Shown here in pieces: positions 5,904-8,073 of a stretch of DNA of 8,073 nt. Position numbers and translations under genes: made by a program. Below the pieces are notes generated by a model. That model was not told where the DNA came from, made no database searches, and saw nothing but the letters and a program-made list of their open reading frames with translations. The number at the start of each line of letters is the position of its first letter. Position 1 is the stretch's first letter. Source of the DNA: Streptosporangiaceae bacterium (GTDB taxonomy: Bacteria > Actinomycetota > Actinomycetes > Streptosporangiales > Streptosporangiaceae); NCBI GenBank assembly GCA_030045175.1, contig JASIBM010000300.1:1-8073 (forward strand). Reading direction: 5' to 3'.

Positions 5904-6293
5904 CTAGGCGATGCCGAAGGTGTTGATCTTCTCCGGGTAGATGCGGATGAAGGACTCGCCGAACCCAGGCCCCAGGTGCGCGCCGCCGGCCGGGATCGCC
6001 TCGGCTCGCCCGCGTATCTCGAGGAATCGTGGCGTCCACGGGTCAACCGACGCAAGATCGTCGACCACGATCGCCGCCCAGCCGTTGGCCTGCACATCCC
6101 GGTACTTCTTGGTGGTCGCCACGTGGTGACCACCAATGTCAATGGTGCCGAGCTCGCCGTTGTAGCGGAACGATGTCGGCACGACGTGCGGCTTGTGATC
6201 GGCGCCAGTGGTCGCCAGCCGGCCAAGCCGCTGGCTCGCGAGGTACTCGATAAGCGGAGCACTCAGCTTAGGTGACGAACTCAGCTCAGTCAT
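5904..6293 (-). CDS. PPOX-class F420-dependent oxidoreductase
   Basis: This is a 129-residue cytoplasmic protein of the split-barrel flavin/deazaflavin-binding (pyridoxamine-phosphate-oxidase-like) fold. It matches the actinobacterial group that uses reduced F420 to reduce unsaturated or heterocyclic compounds. Visible hallmarks are LIEYLASQRLGRLATTGADHKPHVVP (split here as residues 14-39), the strand TIDIGG (50-55), and KKYRDVQANGWAAIVVDD (62-79), followed by DPWTPRFLEIRGRAE (84-98). The C-terminus GESFIRIYPEKINTFGI (112-128) is typical of the group. F420 binding is family-based; flavin use cannot be excluded. ATG 6293 is preferred over the in-frame TTG at 6308 because the protein aligns well from there and a TTTACT box lies 6 nt upstream, suggesting leaderless translation. 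An operator-like dyad lies in its promoter. Confidence 0.82.
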   Translation of the reverse strand: MTELSSSPKLSAPLIEYLASQRLGRLATTGADHKPHVVPTSFRYNGELGTIDIGGHHVATTKKYRDVQANGWAAIVVDDLASVDPWTPRFLEIRGRAEAIPAGGAHLGPGFGESFIRIYPEKINTFGIA

Positions 6294-6307
6294 GGACCAA
6301 GTAAACA

Positions 6308-6330
6308 ACTTGAAGCTCGCTTCACGTCAA
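6308..6330 (-). promoter_or_regulatory. Promoter and dyad operator of oxidoreductase
   Basis: TGAAGC-TC-GCTTCA (6311-6324) is a perfect dyad that extends, after one mismatch on each side, to an AC/GT pair at 6308-6309 and 6326-6327. It abuts and partly overlaps a -35-like TTGACG on the minus strand (6325-6330) and precedes TTTACT (6300-6305), which would end 6 nt before ATG 6293. The 19-nt spacer is a little long. A dimeric repressor bound here would block the polymerase. Confidence 0.5.
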
Positions 6331-6380
6331 CTCCGGGGGCGGGGGTACTTCCTGGATCAGGCGCCCAGCCCGATCGCGGC

Positions 6381-6402
6381 GGCAGCGCGGTGGCAGCGCG
6401 GT
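6381..6402. repeat. 11-bp tandem repeat
   Basis: GGCAGCGCGGT is repeated head to tail exactly twice (6381-6391 and 6392-6402) and followed by GGC, in the region between the divergent oxidoreductase and small secreted protein genes. An 11-bp period places the copies on one face of the DNA, as with direct-repeat activator sites. The sequence does not match the Streptomyces PHO box. Confidence 0.5.
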
Positions 6403-6513
6403 GGCTGGCGGCCGCGCGGCAAGTTCATGGCACCGGTGGCGCGCTGTTTGCGCGTGGTGTAGGACATAGTTATCGGCATGGCCCTTTCGTCTCATGGGGT
6501 GGGGTAACCAGTC

Positions 6514-7023
6514 ATGACCAGTCATCTGCGTGTGCTGATCAGGTCCGTCGCCGTCGCGTCGTCCGCGCTGATGGCCGTGGGGCTCGCCTCGCTCGCGGCG
6601 GCGCAGGCCGCGACCGCGGCCGGCAGCCCGCCGCCGGGCGCGTGCACGACCTTCACAGTCAAGTCCGCCGACGCGTTGTTCGGGGTCGGGGGCGGCACGC
6701 ACCTGACCGAGCATCCTAAGAACCACGGGACGGGCAGTAACGAGACGAGCGTCTGCACGATCGAGCATGACAAGACGACGCTCACGGTCACGACCACTAA
6801 GTATCCGACCGGTTTCGGCGGGCCGTACAAGTGCTACGCGCGGCCGAAGCTTGGCTCTGACGCGGATGTCTGCGTCGGCACCATGAAGGCAGACCCTGGC
6901 ACGTTCGCGATCTACAAGAAGGGCACCGTCTACTTCTCCGACGATTTCAGCAAGACCCTTCCGGACCAGGGCAAGGCGCTGTACACGTTCGCGCTGGCGC
7001 AGTCGAAGGCATACAAGGGCTGA
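6514..7023 (+). CDS. Small secreted protein with four cysteines
   Basis: This 169-residue exported protein has no recognised function. An Arg-containing N-terminus and an Ala-rich hydrophobic core (about 11-33) form a Sec signal peptide. AQA or ATA sites at about 30-35 are likely cleavage points, leaving a mature protein of about 135 residues. The mature part starts with a Pro/Gly spacer (SPPPG), then CTTFTVKSADALFGV, resembling the opening helix of secreted actinobacterial sensor-like domains of the DUF3558 type, but this is only a resemblance. Four cysteines (44, 81, 107, 120) suggest two disulfides. Beta-strand-like Thr/Val stretches (88-96) and a C-terminal helix (152-167) follow. There is no lipobox, so it is probably released rather than anchored. 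ATG 6514 is preceded by GGTGGGG 9 nt upstream, a weak ribosome site. Confidence 0.72.
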   Translation: MTSHLRVLIRSVAVASSALMAVGLASLAAAQAATAAGSPPPGACTTFTVKSADALFGVGGGTHLTEHPKNHGTGSNETSVCTIEHDKTTLTVTTTKYPTGFGGPYKCYARPKLGSDADVCVGTMKADPGTFAIYKKGTVYFSDDFSKTLPDQGKALYTFALAQSKAYKG

Positions 7024-7039
7024 CCCCGCCGGCCGGGGT

Positions 7040-7065
7040 GGCCCGCCGGCGGCAGCTGGCGGGCC
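7040..7065. terminator. Bidirectional terminator hairpin
   Basis: GGCCCGCC (7040-7047) and GGCGGGCC (7058-7065) form a perfect 8-bp GC stem with a 10-nt loop, placed between two convergent genes. A second, smaller stem (ACCCCG/CGGGGT, 7023-7039) immediately precedes it and includes the last base of the secreted protein stop codon. There are no T-tracts. Position and strength support termination for both flanking genes. Confidence 0.6.
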
Positions 7066-7074
7066 TGGGCTTGG

Positions 7075-7773
7075 TCACTCAGCCATCGGCGGCTTGCCGC
7101 GGCCGTATTCGTCGTGCCAGTTCCACCAGGCGTACGGCTGAGCCTGCGGGTAGCCGTCGGGTGAGTCTTCCCAGGCCTCCTGGCGGCCGAGCGCGGTGAT
7201 GTCGAGGTAACTCCAGGTGCCGCCCAGCGCCTCGTCGCCGCGGTTGTTGACGAAGTAGGTGCGGAACACCTTGCCGTCGTCATCACGGATGAACGAGTTC
7301 GTGCCGTGCCATTCGCCCACCCCGAAGTCGGCGTCGAACTGATCGGTGATGGTGTACCAGGGCATCGTCCAGCCCATCCGGGCCTTCAGCCGCGCGACAT
7401 CGGGCTGCGGCGCCCGTGAGGCAAACACCAAGGTGGTGTCCCGGGCATTCAGATGGGCCAGGTGGGCGACCTGGTCGGCCATCATCGAGCAGCCGACGCA
7501 CGCGTGGTCGGGCCAGCCGGTCACGCCAGGCTCGAAGAAGGCCCGGTACACGACCAGCTGGCGGCGGCCCTCGAACAGGTCGAGCAGGCTCGCCGTGCCG
7601 GCTGGGCCGTCGAAGCCGTAGTCCTTGTCCACCGCCAGCCACGGCATCCGCCGGCGCCGCGCGGCCAGCGCGTCCCTGGCGCGGGTCAGTTCCTTCTCCC
7701 GCACCAGCAGTTGCTGGCGCGCTGCCTCCCAGTCCGCCGGCGTAACGACCGGCGGGGCCTTCATCGCGTCCAT
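7075..7773 (-). CDS. DUF899 thioredoxin-like protein
   Basis: This is a 232-residue cytoplasmic protein of the DUF899 family, a thioredoxin-fold group of unknown biochemical role common in actinobacteria. Order of features: an N-terminal helix rich in Glu and Arg (13-42, EWEAARQQLLVREKELTRAR-like), the RMPWLAVDKDYGFDGP segment (42-57), the core strand RQLVVYRAFF (71-80), and HACVGCSMMADQV (90-102). Cys92 and Cys95 form a CxxC, which is where thioredoxin-type redox chemistry would occur. The segments DFGVGEWHGTNSFIRDDDG (149-167) and YLDITALGRQEAWEDSPDGY (189-208) are typical of the family. ATG 7773 is chosen because GGAAGGAAGG lies 7 nt upstream; the frame stays open further but the extra residues are unlike the family. 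It is divergent from the partial gene at 8030. Confidence 0.85.
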   Translation of the reverse strand: MDAMKAPPVVTPADWEAARQQLLVREKELTRARDALAARRRRMPWLAVDKDYGFDGPAGTASLLDLFEGRRQLVVYRAFFEPGVTGWPDHACVGCSMMADQVAHLAHLNARDTTLVFASRAPQPDVARLKARMGWTMPWYTITDQFDADFGVGEWHGTNSFIRDDDGKVFRTYFVNNRGDEALGGTWSYLDITALGRQEAWEDSPDGYPQAQPYAWWNWHDEYGRGKPPMAE

Positions 7774-7841
7774 CGTGATGCCTTCCTTCCAGCTCAGATC
7801 CGTCCGGTCCGCACCCGCCCAGTTAGCTATCGTGCGACCAG

Positions 7842-7856
7842 GCCGGCGGCGCCGGC
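7842..7856. promoter_or_regulatory. GCCGGC inverted repeat upstream of DUF899 gene
   Basis: GCCGGC-GGC-GCCGGC is a 15-bp repeat of two self-palindromic hexamers in the divergent region between the DUF899 gene and the rightmost gene. It could be an operator or merely GC-rich background. A possible minus-strand -10 (ATAGCT, 7825-7830) sits between it and the gene. Confidence 0.22.
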
Positions 7857-8016
7857 AGCTACGGCGTCGGGCGGTGGATTGATGATAAGGAGAAGGTCCT
7901 GGCGCAGCACTGGAATGCGCGCGGCTGGCGTCGGCTCGTGCCCCCGGTTTGCCGTAATTTAGGCTCCTGATCGACTGGGCCAGGTTCAGCCGGGCGTGCC
8001 AGGAACACGCCGCGCC

Positions 8017-8022
8017 TAACAT
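8017..8022 (+). promoter_or_regulatory. -10 box TAACAT, leaderless start
   Basis: TAACAT fits TANNNT and is followed by 7 nt and then ATG at 8030, the same geometry as at the first gene of the window. The ATG at 8021 overlaps the -10, which argues for 8030 as the start. No clear -35 is visible. Confidence 0.5.
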
Positions 8023-8029
8023 GGCGGCC

Positions 8030-8073
8030 ATGACTTCTGACGACCTCGCCGCGCGCGTACTCGCCGCGTCCCG
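8030..8073 (+). CDS. Start of an unidentified gene, cut by window end
   Basis: Only the first 14 complete codons are present, reading MTSDDLAARVLAAS, after which the window ends. The residues form a probable acidic-to-apolar helix, which is too little to name a family. The start is supported by the TAACAT box 7 nt upstream. An in-frame ATG at 8021 would add three residues. It is divergent from the DUF899 gene; the 256-bp gap between them has no other convincing gene. Confidence 0.5.
   Translation, partial: MTSDDLAARVLAAS

Noticed and set aside
7875..7962. Short plus-strand frame beginning ATGATAAGGAG
   Set aside because: The purine-rich AAGGAGAAGG lies after the ATG and has no start codon at a useful distance. 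The predicted peptide is very short and Arg-rich.

Overview
The window is high-GC DNA whose gene content and signals look actinobacterial. It has a PPOX-type (F420-linked) oxidoreductase, a cytochrome P450, several secreted proteins, GTG starts, and TANNNT promoters placed about 7 nt ahead of the start codon as in leaderless mRNAs. I cannot name the genus. There are no rRNA, tRNA, CRISPR or transposase genes.

Layout. Bases 1-371 hold no convincing gene but carry several perfect inverted repeats. A secreted lysozyme/transglycosylase-like protein (372-1196, +) converges on, and overlaps by 23 bp, a large secreted trypsin-like protease fused to an eight-repeat PQQ-type beta-propeller (1174-3654, -). 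Upstream of the protease lie a 57-residue membrane protein with a good ribosome binding site (3921-4094, -), easily missed because of its size, and a VOC/glyoxalase-fold protein (4225-4587, -). A cytochrome P450 (4685-5805, +) has an intact promoter, helix C, ExxR and heme-Cys motifs, but lacks the helix D/E-to-H region and changes frame at the same point, so it is a probable pseudogene. It converges on a PPOX-class oxidoreductase (5904-6293, -) whose promoter contains a clean dyad operator. A small secreted four-cysteine protein (6514-7023, +) converges on a DUF899 thioredoxin-like protein (7075-7773, -) across a strong GC hairpin. A divergent gene starts at about 8030 and runs off the window.

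How the genes fit together. Most are single transcription units facing each other in convergent or divergent pairs, so no multi-gene pathway is evident. One theme is extracytoplasmic biology: a wall hydrolase, a protease-propeller, a small membrane protein and a small secreted protein. The other is redox or small-molecule chemistry: a VOC protein, a P450 remnant, a PPOX-class enzyme and DUF899. The strongest leads are the protease-propeller with one cysteine pair in each of seven repeats, the deleted P450 with an atypical I-helix, the unlisted 57-aa protein, and a 10-bp palindrome (GCATGCATGC) shared by the upstream regions of the small membrane protein and the protease. I found no clear new defence or mobile system.
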